DNA of 64,000 nucleotides from Desulfosporosinus acidiphilus SJ4. GTDB taxonomy: Bacteria; Bacillota; Desulfitobacteriia; Desulfitobacteriales; Desulfitobacteriaceae. The stretch spans positions 2,203,977 to 2,267,976 of the forward strand of contig NC_018068.1 of assembly GCF_000255115.2 (NCBI RefSeq), in the 5' to 3' direction. Every line of letters starts with the position of its first letter. The first letter of the stretch is position 1. The notes under the pieces were generated by a model, which saw only the letters and a list, made by a program, of their open reading frames with translations, made no database searches and was not told the DNA's origin. The translations under genes and the position numbers were made by a program. This document shows, in pieces, positions 50,201-59,023 of this stretch.

Positions 50201-50701
50201 ATGCTTAGAAGAGCAATAATTAATGATATTCCACAAATCATGGCTATTATCCGTGAGACAATTTTGGAGATGCATTCTTATCAGAATTATCAATGGGATG
50301 AAAATTACCCTCAACAGAGTGATTTTGAAGTGGACATTAGGGCAGGGAATCTCTTCGTTAAAGAACGGGAGGGGAATTTAGCCGCATTTATTTGTGTAAA
50401 TAGAGTTGAGCCTGAGGAATATTCTACCCTCCAGTGGTCATCTCCTCAGGAAGGTATGGTGATTCACAGGATGTCTGTTCATCCGAATTACAGAAGATGT
50501 GGTTTGGCGAGTGAATTAATGCAATTTGCCGAAACTTTAGCTCAAAGCTTGAATTTTTCTTATCTGAAAACTGATACAAATTCTAAAAATGAAAAGATGA
50601 AGTCTCTTTTTCAAAAGTGCGGCTACCGGTTCGTTGGTGAAATTAATTTTATGGGGAAAGAAGCCCCTTTCTATTGTTACGATAAAATTATTAGAGCGTA
50701 G
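50201..50701 (+). CDS. GNAT-family N-acetyltransferase
   Basis: A 166-residue acetyltransferase. The acetyl-CoA loop is seen in MSVHPNYRRCGLASELM (about residues 88-104), within the usual central beta-alpha motif, and the C-terminal FQKCGYRFVGEINF matches the family end. It transfers acetyl groups to an amine; the substrate is unknown. The ATG at 50201 is chosen because AGGAG at 50188 is well spaced. A terminator follows. Confidence 0.88.
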   Translation: MLRRAIINDIPQIMAIIRETILEMHSYQNYQWDENYPQQSDFEVDIRAGNLFVKEREGNLAAFICVNRVEPEEYSTLQWSSPQEGMVIHRMSVHPNYRRCGLASELMQFAETLAQSLNFSYLKTDTNSKNEKMKSLFQKCGYRFVGEINFMGKEAPFYCYDKIIRA

Positions 50702-50726
50702 GCTTAAATTAACGCACAAAATTTAA

Positions 50727-50770
50727 AAGCGCTAGACATCTATAAAAATGGATGTTTAGCGCTTCGTATT
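50727..50770. terminator. Bidirectional terminator between GNAT and CDF genes
   Basis: AAGCGCTA (50727) with TAGCGCTT (50757-50764), plus an inner ACATC/GATGT pair; an interrupted T-run follows (CGTATTT). Confidence 0.75.
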
Positions 50771-50781
50771 TATGGATCCTC

Positions 50782-51756
50782 TTAAGGAGCAGCTGATTCC
50801 ATAGATCTCCAGTCTCTGATTCCATTATCTTCGATGATGCCAAGGGTCACATCCGTGACATCTTCGTAATCTAATAAATGGTCACGGATTCTCGCTTTAA
50901 TTTTGTCGGCCTCTGCTAAAGTATAGCCTCTATTTAGCTCGATATAGCTCTCAACATGATAAAAGCGTCCTTCCTGGAGGATACGCAGTTTGTTAATATC
51001 AGTGACGGCTGAATCGGCAAAGATAATCTGAGATACTTTATCCTCAACCTCTTTAGGGGCAGAAACTCCAATAAGACCGACCATATTGTCATATCCGACG
51101 CGAAAGACTACGACGCCCATGAGTAAACCAATAATAATGGCGGCGAATCCATCAAGAGATTTGAGTGGAGTATACCGTGTCAGGAGTATTGCCAATAGAG
51201 CTAGGACAGCCCCGGACGTTGCAACTAGGTCTTCATAAAAGACTAGACGTGTTGGAGGAGATGCTTTCTTAACATTTTTAAGAGCAAAAGGGATGAGATT
51301 TAGTCCTTTTTTATCGCTATGAGTCTCCTTTCCGATTTCACGAATCGCTTTAAGGAGAACATAACCATCCGTTGCCATTGAGGCCAAAAGACTAAAGATA
51401 GTAAAACCCAGAGCCTGAAACGATGAGGGATGTTTAATTAGATGGATTCCTTCCAGAACAGTTTCATAGGCCATGATCGTTACAACAATGACAGCCCCCA
51501 TACAAAATACGTTAATGAGTCTCCCAAAACCAGTTGGGAAGCGAGGCGTTGGCTTTCGTTCCGCCAGGATACTGCCAATAAAAACAAAGATTTGATTTAC
51601 AGTATCGGCTCCAGTATGCATAGCTTCGGCAAACATGGCGCCGCTTCCGCTAGTGAAAGCAGCAATACTTTTTATAATGACGAGGATGAGATTTCCCAAG
51701 GAAGCGTAGAGAGATGAAGAATTCCCCTTCCTGATTAATTCCCACAGATTGCTCAC
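50782..51756 (-). CDS. Cation diffusion facilitator (CDF) transporter
   Basis: About 324 residues with the CDF pattern: a metal site in TM2, EAMHTGADTVNQIF (His and Asp four apart), a second in TM5 near YEDLVATSGAVLALLA, and a C-terminal cytoplasmic ferredoxin-like domain (from about residue 245). It exports Zn2+, Mn2+, Fe2+ or related ions. The start is uncertain: the frame is open to 51864, but the family-like sequence begins at VSNLWELIRKGN, so GTG at 51756 is used. It is divergent from an SGNH hydrolase gene. Confidence 0.85.
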   Translation of the reverse strand: MSNLWELIRKGNSSSLYASLGNLILVIIKSIAAFTSGSGAMFAEAMHTGADTVNQIFVFIGSILAERKPTPRFPTGFGRLINVFCMGAVIVVTIMAYETVLEGIHLIKHPSSFQALGFTIFSLLASMATDGYVLLKAIREIGKETHSDKKGLNLIPFALKNVKKASPPTRLVFYEDLVATSGAVLALLAILLTRYTPLKSLDGFAAIIIGLLMGVVVFRVGYDNMVGLIGVSAPKEVEDKVSQIIFADSAVTDINKLRILQEGRFYHVESYIELNRGYTLAEADKIKARIRDHLLDYEDVTDVTLGIIEDNGIRDWRSMESAAP

Positions 51757-51876
51757 GATAACCACACCATTCAATTGTTTTTTTCTTAGCTTCCCAGAAA
51801 CAGTGGGGTTTATTCGCGGCACGTGACATAAATCAGTTGGAAAACATACCCTAATAGTGAACAAGGATTATAGGAA

Positions 51877-52506
51877 GTGGGTGCGAATTTGTCTTTGTAT
51901 CTGGCTTTAGGAGATTCTATTACGGCTGGTTATGGTGTTGGGGGGCTTTATTCATTTCCGACTGTGTATGCCCAATTTCTTAGAAGGCATGAACCAAACT
52001 TAAAACTGCTTAACCTTGGGATAAACGGTTTGACAACCGGCGGGCTGCTTGTTTTGCTACAGAAAGATCCTAGAATACGCCGCTTAATTTCTCAGGCTTC
52101 TCTAGTGACTATTACTATCGGTTCAAACGACTTACTTCAGTTCTTTAAAAATTCTTCTCGAGTTTCTAATCCGACTCAGTTAACCTTAATCATTTATTCG
52201 CTCCGAAAAACTATGTGTCAAATCGGGGAAGAAATCAGAAGCATTAACCCAACGGCGGTTCTGAAAATAGCTGCTATATACAACCCCTTACCGGCAGGTC
52301 CTTATGCTCAATATTCTAATCAAGCGCAACTCATTATTGATCAAGTTAATAGGATTATTATTGATTGGGCTTACCGATATGGAGGAAACGTCGCTTTTAT
52401 AGATCGAGAGTTTCATGGGAAGGAGCAACGGCTAATAGGACCTGATTACGCACATCCCAACGTAATAGGTCATCAGAGAATTGCAAGAGCTTTACTAAGA
52501 GCCTAA
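51877..52506 (+). CDS. SGNH/GDSL-family hydrolase
   Basis: A 209-residue esterase-like protein with all SGNH blocks: GDSITAGYG (Ser at about residue 14), the Gly of INGLTTGG, TIGSNDLLQ (Asn at about 88) and DYAHPNVIGH (Asp and His near 190). It has no signal peptide, so it is probably cytoplasmic. Substrates of this class include lysophospholipids and acylated sugars. The start is GTG 51877 or TTG 51889; AGGAAG lies just before the first. A terminator follows at 52520. Confidence 0.87.
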   Translation: MGANLSLYLALGDSITAGYGVGGLYSFPTVYAQFLRRHEPNLKLLNLGINGLTTGGLLVLLQKDPRIRRLISQASLVTITIGSNDLLQFFKNSSRVSNPTQLTLIIYSLRKTMCQIGEEIRSINPTAVLKIAAIYNPLPAGPYAQYSNQAQLIIDQVNRIIIDWAYRYGGNVAFIDREFHGKEQRLIGPDYAHPNVIGHQRIARALLRA

Positions 52507-52519
52507 GAAATCGTGAGAC

Positions 52520-52552
52520 AGCCTTCTTTCAGTTATGAGTGAAGGCTTTTAT
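52520..52552 (+). terminator. Terminator after SGNH gene
   Basis: AGCCTTC (52520-52526) pairs with GAAGGCT (52541-52547), followed by TTTATTAT. Confidence 0.7.
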
Positions 52553-52622
52553 TATATTTACTTAAAAGATTGAAATTATTTATAAAATTAACACATACCA
52601 TATAAATTATGATAGTCATTTA

Positions 52623-53273
52623 TTAAGCTTTTTGTTGGGGATCAGTTCTGTTAGTAGTGTACCAATAAAGAGCTACAGATCCAAATATGAAAATTCCCAT
52701 ACCTAGAGCAACCACAAAACGACCAGGGTGGTGGGAAGCTCGCCAAAAGTCGTGTCCTACCCAAGATTCCCAAATGATCATTGGAAATTTCCCGCAGAAG
52801 GTGGCGAGGAGAAAGGAGGGAAAAGGCATCTGAGATAATCCTGCCGCATAGTTGACGGCTGCAGATGGAAGAATAGGAACAAGCCTAGAGAGCAATACAA
52901 TGGAAAAGCTATTTCCTTCAATTAGAGTTCCCCATTTTCCCAATCCCGCAATTTTGGGTTGAGCCCATGCTTGCCCCAGCGATCGGGATAGGCCAAAGCC
53001 TATAGCTGCTCCTAAAAGGCTTCCTGCTAGAGAAAGCAAAAAACCGCCAATCCAACCATATAAGATAGTATTTACTCCGGCTATTAAAGCAAAAGGAACT
53101 AGAGGAAAGAGCATAAGTAGTGCAATAATTAACATGTCAATGAAAAGGCTGAGGTTTCCCCATCGTTTAATGAAGAATTGAAAGGCGAAAGGGTGCTGAA
53201 GCTTTGGATAAAGGAAAATTACCAGAGCTAGGGAGAGCAACAAAGTTAGAAATGAGAAATACTTTTTTTTCAA
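52623..53273 (-). CDS. TVP38/TMEM64 (VTT/DedA-like) membrane protein
   Basis: A 216-residue membrane protein with about five helices and the VTT-domain signature around FGLSRSLGQAWAQPKI and RLVPILPSAAVNYAAG (about residues 130-145). Members are thought to move phospholipids or undecaprenyl carriers across the membrane, but the activity of this one is not known. Its ribosome site is weak: GGGAGGCTATC lies just upstream of the ATG. Convergent with the SGNH gene. Confidence 0.85.
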   Translation of the reverse strand: MKKKYFSFLTLLLSLALVIFLYPKLQHPFAFQFFIKRWGNLSLFIDMLIIALLMLFPLVPFALIAGVNTILYGWIGGFLLSLAGSLLGAAIGFGLSRSLGQAWAQPKIAGLGKWGTLIEGNSFSIVLLSRLVPILPSAAVNYAAGLSQMPFPSFLLATFCGKFPMIIWESWVGHDFWRASHHPGRFVVALGMGIFIFGSVALYWYTTNRTDPQQKA

Positions 53274-53437
53274 AAGATAGCCTCCCGATATTGATTATTC
53301 GATCCTTATCTTAATCCTAACATACTATGCGCACTTTTGAACAGCAGCGATTAGATGATAACTATGTAAATGTCTTTTCCTTCTCTGAGTTTGTGTTAAA
53401 ATAGGTTATGACGTGAGAGTGAAAGGGTGATCAGCCC

Positions 53438-55000
53438 ATGTCGGTCCAAACTCAGGCCTATCGTCTGAAACCCGAAGACATCTTCGGACTTCTCCAAGAA
53501 ATTAATCGTGAAGAAAATTTTGAAGATGCCCTAAAAATTTTGACTAAAAGAGGGCTTGATTTTTTTAATTCGACAATGGCAGGTATTTGGCTATTTAAAG
53601 AAAATAAATTTCGTTCTCTGACAATTAGTGCGCGCACTGAACAACAAGAGAGTTTTTTGAAGCAGCGCTTTTTTCCTTTTAATTTTCAGATCATCTTAAA
53701 AAAGGTGATGGAAGGCAATACTGCTTTTGAACCCAAAATTGAAATTCATGAGATTGACGAGACAGGGGATGAATATCGTCCTGCTGAATTAAACGCTAGT
53801 TGTTCTTTTTCAGAGTGGAGAGAAAATTTACAGGAATTTAAGATACGCCGGATTTTATGTGTCCCGCTTGTTCATTATGGCTGCTTATTCGGCTTATTAG
53901 TTCTCTTTAGTGCTGACCCATTTGCTTTCGATGAAAATAGTATCTATTGGTTGGAGCAGCTCATGCCTCTAATTTCTTCTAATGTCTATGAACAACAGCT
54001 GCATCTGGCGGCTTTGGAGCGTGAGCAGGCCTTGTCTCTGCTTTTAAGAGGTACCGAAATTCTGGTTAAAGCCGTTTCAGAGAAACAGTTGTTAGCTGAA
54101 GCCGGAGAAATGGCCATGGAAATTTTATATCTTGAAGCAGGCTTTTTTCATATGGAACAAAAGGGTGAGTGGATCTTAGGCTCTTCTTTTGGCCGCCTTA
54201 AACAGTATGAAACGGTTTGGCAGGAGTGGATAAATCGTTATAAAGAATGTCATTTTCCGACCGGATATATTCCATCATCTACCCCGTCCTTAAAAGATCT
54301 GGAAGAATCAGATCAATGGGATATTCCCTATCCTGTGAAAAAGATTTCTATTCATCCCATCATTACCCATCATGGAATTGTCGGGGAATTATGGCTTATG
54401 GAATCAGGGGTTAGGGATCTTCAATATACTCAAGAGATACTTTCGGCTTTTGTGAGGATGCTAAGTATGTCCTTAGAAACAATCCGACAAAGAATGGAAC
54501 TGCGACGTTTAGCTACGACGGATGGTTTGACCGGTATATTGAATCGCCAGGGCTTTGAACAGAGGATTTTAGGGGAAATGGCAAATACCTTAAGGCGCGG
54601 TACAACCTTTCAATTTTTGCTGCTTGATATAGATGGCTTTAAAAATTTGAACGATACCAAGGGGCATCCTGCTGGAGATCTTGCGCTCATTCACCTGGCC
54701 CATAATTTGCAAAAATCTGTTCGCTTAGGTGATATTGTAGCCAGAACAGGTGGAGATGAATTTGCAGTGATACTTACGGATTTAAAGGCGGGTCAAGATT
54801 CAATTAAGATTATTGAACGTCTGAAAAACAACTTAGAACTTGAAAAGCTTGGTTTGGGCGTTACTATTGGGGTCGCTGAATTTCCAACAGAATCTAAGGA
54901 CTATGAATCATTGTATAAAGTTTCGGATCGACGTCTCTATATTGGTAAAGATAATGGGAAGGGACAGATCGTTGTGAGTGACATGGTCTCAGTTCGATAA
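53438..55000 (+). CDS. Diguanylate cyclase with GAF domains (GGDEF)
   Basis: A 520-residue cytoplasmic protein without membrane helices. Two GAF-like sensor regions (about residues 15-185 and 205-350) precede a GGDEF domain (about 360-515) opening TTDGLTGILNRQGFE, with the active-site loop RTGGDEFAVIL (about residue 437). An RxxD-type inhibitory site is not evident just before it. It should make cyclic di-GMP in response to a small ligand sensed by the GAF domains. No c-di-GMP effector or riboswitch is adjacent. Confidence 0.92.
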   Translation: MSVQTQAYRLKPEDIFGLLQEINREENFEDALKILTKRGLDFFNSTMAGIWLFKENKFRSLTISARTEQQESFLKQRFFPFNFQIILKKVMEGNTAFEPKIEIHEIDETGDEYRPAELNASCSFSEWRENLQEFKIRRILCVPLVHYGCLFGLLVLFSADPFAFDENSIYWLEQLMPLISSNVYEQQLHLAALEREQALSLLLRGTEILVKAVSEKQLLAEAGEMAMEILYLEAGFFHMEQKGEWILGSSFGRLKQYETVWQEWINRYKECHFPTGYIPSSTPSLKDLEESDQWDIPYPVKKISIHPIITHHGIVGELWLMESGVRDLQYTQEILSAFVRMLSMSLETIRQRMELRRLATTDGLTGILNRQGFEQRILGEMANTLRRGTTFQFLLLDIDGFKNLNDTKGHPAGDLALIHLAHNLQKSVRLGDIVARTGGDEFAVILTDLKAGQDSIKIIERLKNNLELEKLGLGVTIGVAEFPTESKDYESLYKVSDRRLYIGKDNGKGQIVVSDMVSVR

Positions 55001-55326
55001 TAAATAGTATGGACGAAACATCAGCCCAAGAGGACGTTTTTACTAACGCTTTTTGGGCCTTTCTTACTACCGGACCTCCATGCTGCTCAGAGGCATTACT
55101 GAAGAATAGAATCACGGAGATAGAGTGTTATTTAAAAAACCTCAGTGACCACGTATTCTTCTAAAGATACGAAGGGAAGAATAGGGAAATAGACAACTAA
55201 AGTAATTATAGAAATCTAAGCAGGAGATTGTTATAGAAAGTAGAATTATATTCTGGTGAATTATATTACAAGAAAGAATATTTCCTAAATGTGACATAGA
55301 TCAGAGGATTTGAGGAGGATTTGGCG
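55001..55326. other. Intergenic region with hairpin and a tiny open frame
   Basis: GCCCAA (55024) with TTGGGC (55053) plus an inner CGTT/AACG pair, followed by CTTTC, may terminate the cyclase gene. A 46-codon frame, MDETSAQEDVFTNAFW onward (55009-55149), overlaps it but has no ribosome site. Nothing else is recognised. Confidence 0.4.
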
Positions 55327-56508
55327 ATGAAGTATGCAAAATGGATGGAAAATACAGGGGAAAGCTTTATCGGAGAAATGTTAAAAGCAGCCCAGAATCC
55401 GGATATGATATCCTTTGCCGGTGGCTTACCGGCCCATGAACTTTTTCCGGATAAAGTCCTGAAGCACAGTTTCCAGCGAGTTTTTGAAGAACAAGGCAAA
55501 TCTGCTCTCCAATATGCACAGACTGCCGGGCATCCGCCTCTAAGGGAATGGCTGGCCAAGCAGCATACGAGAAACGGCAAATCAGCAAAGATGGAAAATG
55601 TGGTTGTAACTACCGGAAGCCAACAAGGTTTGAGTTTGCTGGCTCAAACGTTCCTAGATCCAGGAGACGTTGTTTTTTTAGAAATGCCGACCTATCTAGG
55701 AGCTATCCAAGCATTTCAAGCCTTTCGGGCGCAATTCAGGATGATTCCCTGTGATGACCAAGGGATCATACCCGAAGAACTGGAGAAGATGCTTGGAGAA
55801 GTAACGCCGAAATTTTTATATCTTATTCCAAACTACCAGAACCCAACCGGTAAGGTTATGGGACTTGCGCGCAGACTGCAGCTTTTGCGGGTAGCTCAAA
55901 TTTATAATCTCATGATCGTTGAAGATAATCCATACGGAGAGCTGCGTTTTGAGGGAGAAGCTTTACCCAATTTAGTAGATTTGGGTGAAAATGTCATCTA
56001 TCTGGGAACTTTCTCAAAAGTTCTAGCCCCCGGACTAAGGGTAGGATACGTAATTGCGGATGAAGATATTGTTGATCATCTTTGTCAAACAAAAGAAGGA
56101 GTAGACTTGCACAGTAATAATCTTACACAACGCGCTGTGCTGGAGTTTTTAAAAGAAGGTGTACTTCCCGATCATATTCAAACCTTACGAACAGTCTATA
56201 AGGAACGAAGGCAGGCTATGGTTGAGTCTATAGGAAAGCACTTAGGTGACGAAGTAGAAATGATCGTTCCTTCGGGAGGTCTCTTTCTCTGGGCGAGATT
56301 TAAAAATATTGCCAACAGTTTTGATTACGTGGAAAAGACGATACGTCAAAATGTCCTCTATGTTCCCGGTGCGCTATTTTATACGGACCAGCGTGTAACT
56401 TCGGAGGTGCGTTTGAACTATTCCTGCTCGACGCCGGAAGTTATTGAAGAGGGAGTTCAGCGTTTAGCACGTGCGATTTTAGGACAAGCATCTACTCATT
56501 CCCTGTAA
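55327..56508 (+). CDS. PLP-dependent aminotransferase, class I/II (2-aminoadipate transaminase-like)
   Basis: A 393-residue fold-type I aminotransferase. The PLP lysine is in GTFSKVLAPGLRVGYV (about residue 237). NYQNPTG (about 175-181), DNPYGELRF and the substrate-binding Arg near the C-terminus (RLNYS) are present. It belongs to the group of LysN/alpha-aminoadipate and MocR-like aminotransferases without the HTH domain, with broad amino-acid specificity. The ATG at 55327 is selected because GAGGAGG lies 8 nt upstream. Confidence 0.9.
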   Translation: MKYAKWMENTGESFIGEMLKAAQNPDMISFAGGLPAHELFPDKVLKHSFQRVFEEQGKSALQYAQTAGHPPLREWLAKQHTRNGKSAKMENVVVTTGSQQGLSLLAQTFLDPGDVVFLEMPTYLGAIQAFQAFRAQFRMIPCDDQGIIPEELEKMLGEVTPKFLYLIPNYQNPTGKVMGLARRLQLLRVAQIYNLMIVEDNPYGELRFEGEALPNLVDLGENVIYLGTFSKVLAPGLRVGYVIADEDIVDHLCQTKEGVDLHSNNLTQRAVLEFLKEGVLPDHIQTLRTVYKERRQAMVESIGKHLGDEVEMIVPSGGLFLWARFKNIANSFDYVEKTIRQNVLYVPGALFYTDQRVTSEVRLNYSCSTPEVIEEGVQRLARAILGQASTHSL

Positions 56509-56526
56509 CCAAAGAGATTAAAAAAG

Positions 56527-56628
56527 AAGCGTTCTCCTATCACAGGCTGATAATCCCCATGAAGATAAGCAGTGGAACTGTTTGATCTAAAGGCGGGTAT
56601 ATCAGTTAAAGTGGAGTGAGAACGCTTC
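56527..56628. repeat. 11-bp perfect inverted repeat 80 nt apart
   Basis: GAAGCGTTCTC (56527-56537) and GAGAACGCTTC (56618-56628) enclose 80 nt with further small complementary pieces. On the minus strand a T6 run follows the second arm (56521-56526), so it may terminate the cob operon despite the large loop. The remaining 56629-56825 shows no credible gene. Confidence 0.5.
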
Positions 56629-56825
56629 GCTTTTATCTTCTTGCGGGGAGAAGACACCCATCCTCTATAGGTGGCGAGATGAATTGATGAACATTAACCG
56701 TCTCTTTGCCTGTAATCGCACGTCGGCTCATGTTTGGAATGATTGTCAAGTTTGGCTTAAGAACATTTTCAACGATCGGGTCGATGGATTAACAGCGGGA
56801 AAGTTAGGGAAATGTCCAGTACTCT

Positions 56826-57563
56826 TTAGTGGAGAAAGGGAAAGGCAAAAAAAAGGAAAAGTACTTCAGAAAGTTCAATGATGGAACCGTATAGATCACC
56901 TGTTAATCCACCTAAAAGGGAGGTGACTCTATGTGCCCAAAGGATGACTGCAGCAACACAGATGAAAAATGAGACTAGGCCGGCAATGCCGGTTAAGAGG
57001 TAAGAAATTAGGCAAACAAAGCCGCCTGAGATAAGAAGGGTCAGCCATTGAGTTGCTTCATGAAATCCTTTGCCTAACCCCTGAGGTCGAGCATAAGGGA
57101 AGGCAATGACACCGATTTGAAAGACCCAACGGGAAAACATGGGCATTATTAGGAGGAGGGGATATTTGGAAGGAGTTAAACTGGCCAGCAGGGAGAATTT
57201 GAGCAAAAGTAATCCTACTAGAGCCATGGATGCATGAGCTCCCACTCGGCTGTCCTTCATGATCTCCAAGATCCGTTCCGGGCTTCGAGCAGACAATAAC
57301 CCATCCATGCTGTCCATAAAACCATCGAGATGGAGTCCACCTGTAAGTACAAGTTCACCAACTAAGAGCATGGAGCCCAGCACCAGAGGCGGAAAATAGT
57401 GGTATAATCCTTTGGCTATAAGCCAGAGGAAGAAACCTATAACGAGCCCTACCAGTGGATAATAACGATAACTTCCGGCAAATTCCTCGGAAGTCACCTC
57501 TACCTCAGGGGAAGGTAAAGGAAGTCTGGTTAAGAACGTGAGAGCAATGAGAAATCCTCGCAT
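56826..57563 (-). CDS. cobS: Adenosylcobinamide-GDP ribazoletransferase (cobalamin synthase)
   Basis: A 245-residue membrane protein with about seven helices and the CobS signatures TFLTRLPLP near the N-terminus, GLHLDGFMDSMDGLLS (about residues 75-90, the Asp-rich Mg site) and RVGAHASMALVGLLLL (about 105-120). It joins alpha-ribazole (phosphate) to adenosylcobinamide-GDP, the last assembly step of cobalamin. It starts 3 nt after cobU ends, so the two are coupled. The operon is under the cobalamin riboswitch at 58591. Confidence 0.93.
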   Translation of the reverse strand: MRGFLIALTFLTRLPLPSPEVEVTSEEFAGSYRYYPLVGLVIGFFLWLIAKGLYHYFPPLVLGSMLLVGELVLTGGLHLDGFMDSMDGLLSARSPERILEIMKDSRVGAHASMALVGLLLLKFSLLASLTPSKYPLLLIMPMFSRWVFQIGVIAFPYARPQGLGKGFHEATQWLTLLISGGFVCLISYLLTGIAGLVSFFICVAAVILWAHRVTSLLGGLTGDLYGSIIELSEVLFLFFAFPFLH

Positions 57564-57566
57564 AGG

Positions 57567-58199
57567 CTACCTCTCCTTGTGCAGAGAAGAGAGCAGGGTC
57601 TCAGCAGGCTTCTTGATTTCCATAGGAAGACCTGCAATCACCCAATAAACTCTACCTGCTTTTTTGGCAAGCGCTTGATTACATCGTCCGGCTAAATCCC
57701 GGTATGCTCGAGACAAAGGGTTTTCCGGAACAATACCTTGTCCAACTTCGTTCGTTACAAAAATGACGATTGGTTTAATTTCTTGGGCTATTATTGCTGC
57801 CTCTTGAACTATTGTCAGGATTTTTACTTCAATTTGTTCATATATGCTCTGATCAAACTGAGGGGTCGTCTGCCCAGCCTGGTGTGTTTGTTCAGGCTGT
57901 TCGGCAAGCAGAAGGTTTGTGAGCCAGAGAGTGACGCAATCCAGTAGAATAACTCCTTCGTCATTTTTTAGTTTGAGCAAGGTTTCTCGAATATTCAAGG
58001 GCTCTTCGATCAACTGCCAAGCAGCAGGCCTTTGAAGCTGATGCTTTTTGACTCGAGAAGCCATTTCTTCGTCCCAGATTTGAGCCGTTGCAATATAGGT
58101 TACAGGCAGGTTGGGAGAAGCACTATGAGCTGCTAATAGTTCGGCAAAACTGCTTTTACCGCTACGTGATCCTCCTGTGATAAGGGTAAATTGAGACAT
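57567..58199 (-). CDS. cobU: Adenosylcobinamide kinase/guanylyltransferase
   Basis: A 210-residue enzyme with the P-loop LITGGSRSGKSSFAE at the N-terminus, the GTP/GMP-binding His-containing segment (VKKHQLQRPAAWQLIEEP, about residues 50-67) and LLDCVTLWLTNLL (about 83-95). It phosphorylates adenosylcobinamide and adds GMP, giving the substrate for CobS encoded next. It starts 100 nt after the truncated cobT stop. The ribosome site upstream (GGGGAG) is somewhat distant. Confidence 0.93.
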   Translation of the reverse strand: MSQFTLITGGSRSGKSSFAELLAAHSASPNLPVTYIATAQIWDEEMASRVKKHQLQRPAAWQLIEEPLNIRETLLKLKNDEGVILLDCVTLWLTNLLLAEQPEQTHQAGQTTPQFDQSIYEQIEVKILTIVQEAAIIAQEIKPIVIFVTNEVGQGIVPENPLSRAYRDLAGRCNQALAKKAGRVYWVIAGLPMEIKKPAETLLSSLHKER

Positions 58200-58299
58200 T
58201 AGATTTCAACGACTCCCCTCATTGTCAGATATATTAATCCTATAGATGTGGATCTAAACTTATTTTTCGCTGCCCCCCGCATCTCTAAAGGTTGCTATC

Positions 58300-58475
58300 T
58301 CATTCAGAATGTGTAAGCACATCGAGCCCCTCTGTAATAATATTATACACCATTTGGGGAGTAACTTCTTGAGGAAAGGCATTAACGCCTTCTTCGACCA
58401 CACCATGATCATCAGCCATTAAAAGAACAGCTTTTTTCTTGATTCGGGGCTGAGAAGTTCGCTGAATTCCTCCAA
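58300..58475 (-). pseudogene. cobT: cobT fragment
   Basis: From TTG 58475, behind AAAGGAGG, the frame reads [15 protein letters not shown], then needs one extra A in an A6 run to continue as [19 protein letters not shown] and [13 protein letters not shown] before stopping. This is the family segment around residues 60-100 of nicotinate-nucleotide:dimethylbenzimidazole phosphoribosyltransferase (about 350 residues). Both the N-terminal part and about 250 C-terminal residues are missing. It occupies the first position behind the riboswitch. The frameshift alone could be a read error, but the truncation could not. Confidence 0.82.
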
Positions 58476-58505
58476 GCTTTTTCCTCCTTTATTGAATTGG
58501 ATAGC

Positions 58506-58551
58506 AAAAAGGCAAAGTCCCGCCACAAATCAATGTGGTCGGGACTTTGCC
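58506..58551 (-). terminator. Riboswitch-controlled intrinsic terminator
   Basis: GGCAAAGTCCCG (58511-58522) and CGGGACTTTGCC (58540-58551) with an inner CCACA/TGTGG form a 17-bp stem with one bulge. On the minus strand five T follow (58506-58510). It sits 40 nt after the riboswitch and 30 nt before the cobT remnant, the expected off-state terminator. Confidence 0.9.
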
Positions 58552-58590
58552 ATCGTCACCGACGCTTCCCAAGGTTTGGGAAGCCGTCAA

Positions 58591-58779
58591 CATTTTAGGC
58601 AGGTCTCCTGGCTATCGAATCATCGCCGTTTCGCAGCCTTCCCGGCTTAGGCCAGTGGTCAGCGAGGCTCCTCGACTACAGTGGTGGGTCCGCGTCGGTT
58701 TTTACTATCAGAAAGCATAACTTTCAGCTGGTTTGCTTTATCCGAACTTCCCTATTCTCCCCAAAGGGCACCTAAAATG
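58591..58779 (-). ncRNA. Cobalamin (adenosylcobalamin) riboswitch
   Basis: On the minus strand the order is AGGTGCC, then a GGGAA element, GCGGACCCACCACTGTA, GCCGGGAAGG and the B12 box AGCCAGGAGACCTGCC (58598-58613). The outer P1 stem is CATTTTAGG (58771-58779) with CCTAAAATG (58591-58599). All conserved parts of the class are present. It controls the cob genes to its left through the terminator at 58506. Confidence 0.95.
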
Positions 58780-59023
58780 GATTAATTTCCAATAGAATAT
58801 CACATTAATTGGTAATTCTCAAGAAGTAATGTGATAATTGGATTATCTCTCACGGATGTCTTATTTTACTAAAAAATAAATTGTATATATAATAAACTAT
58901 GACATAAAAAACGTATAATATAAATTGATTAAAAATAATTAATCAATGAATCAATAAGAATGAAATATTTAGAAAGGAAAAGATTAGGTTAGATGATTAA
59001 CTTAACCTAATCAGGAGAGTGTC

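Noticed and set aside
55009-55149. 46-codon frame after the diguanylate cyclase
   Set aside because: No ribosome site, and it overlaps a terminator-like hairpin.
58703-58740. Another copy of repeat A (CAGAAAGCATAACTTTCAG)
   Set aside because: It is inside the cobalamin riboswitch between conserved elements; the likeness to repeat A is limited to about 15 nt.
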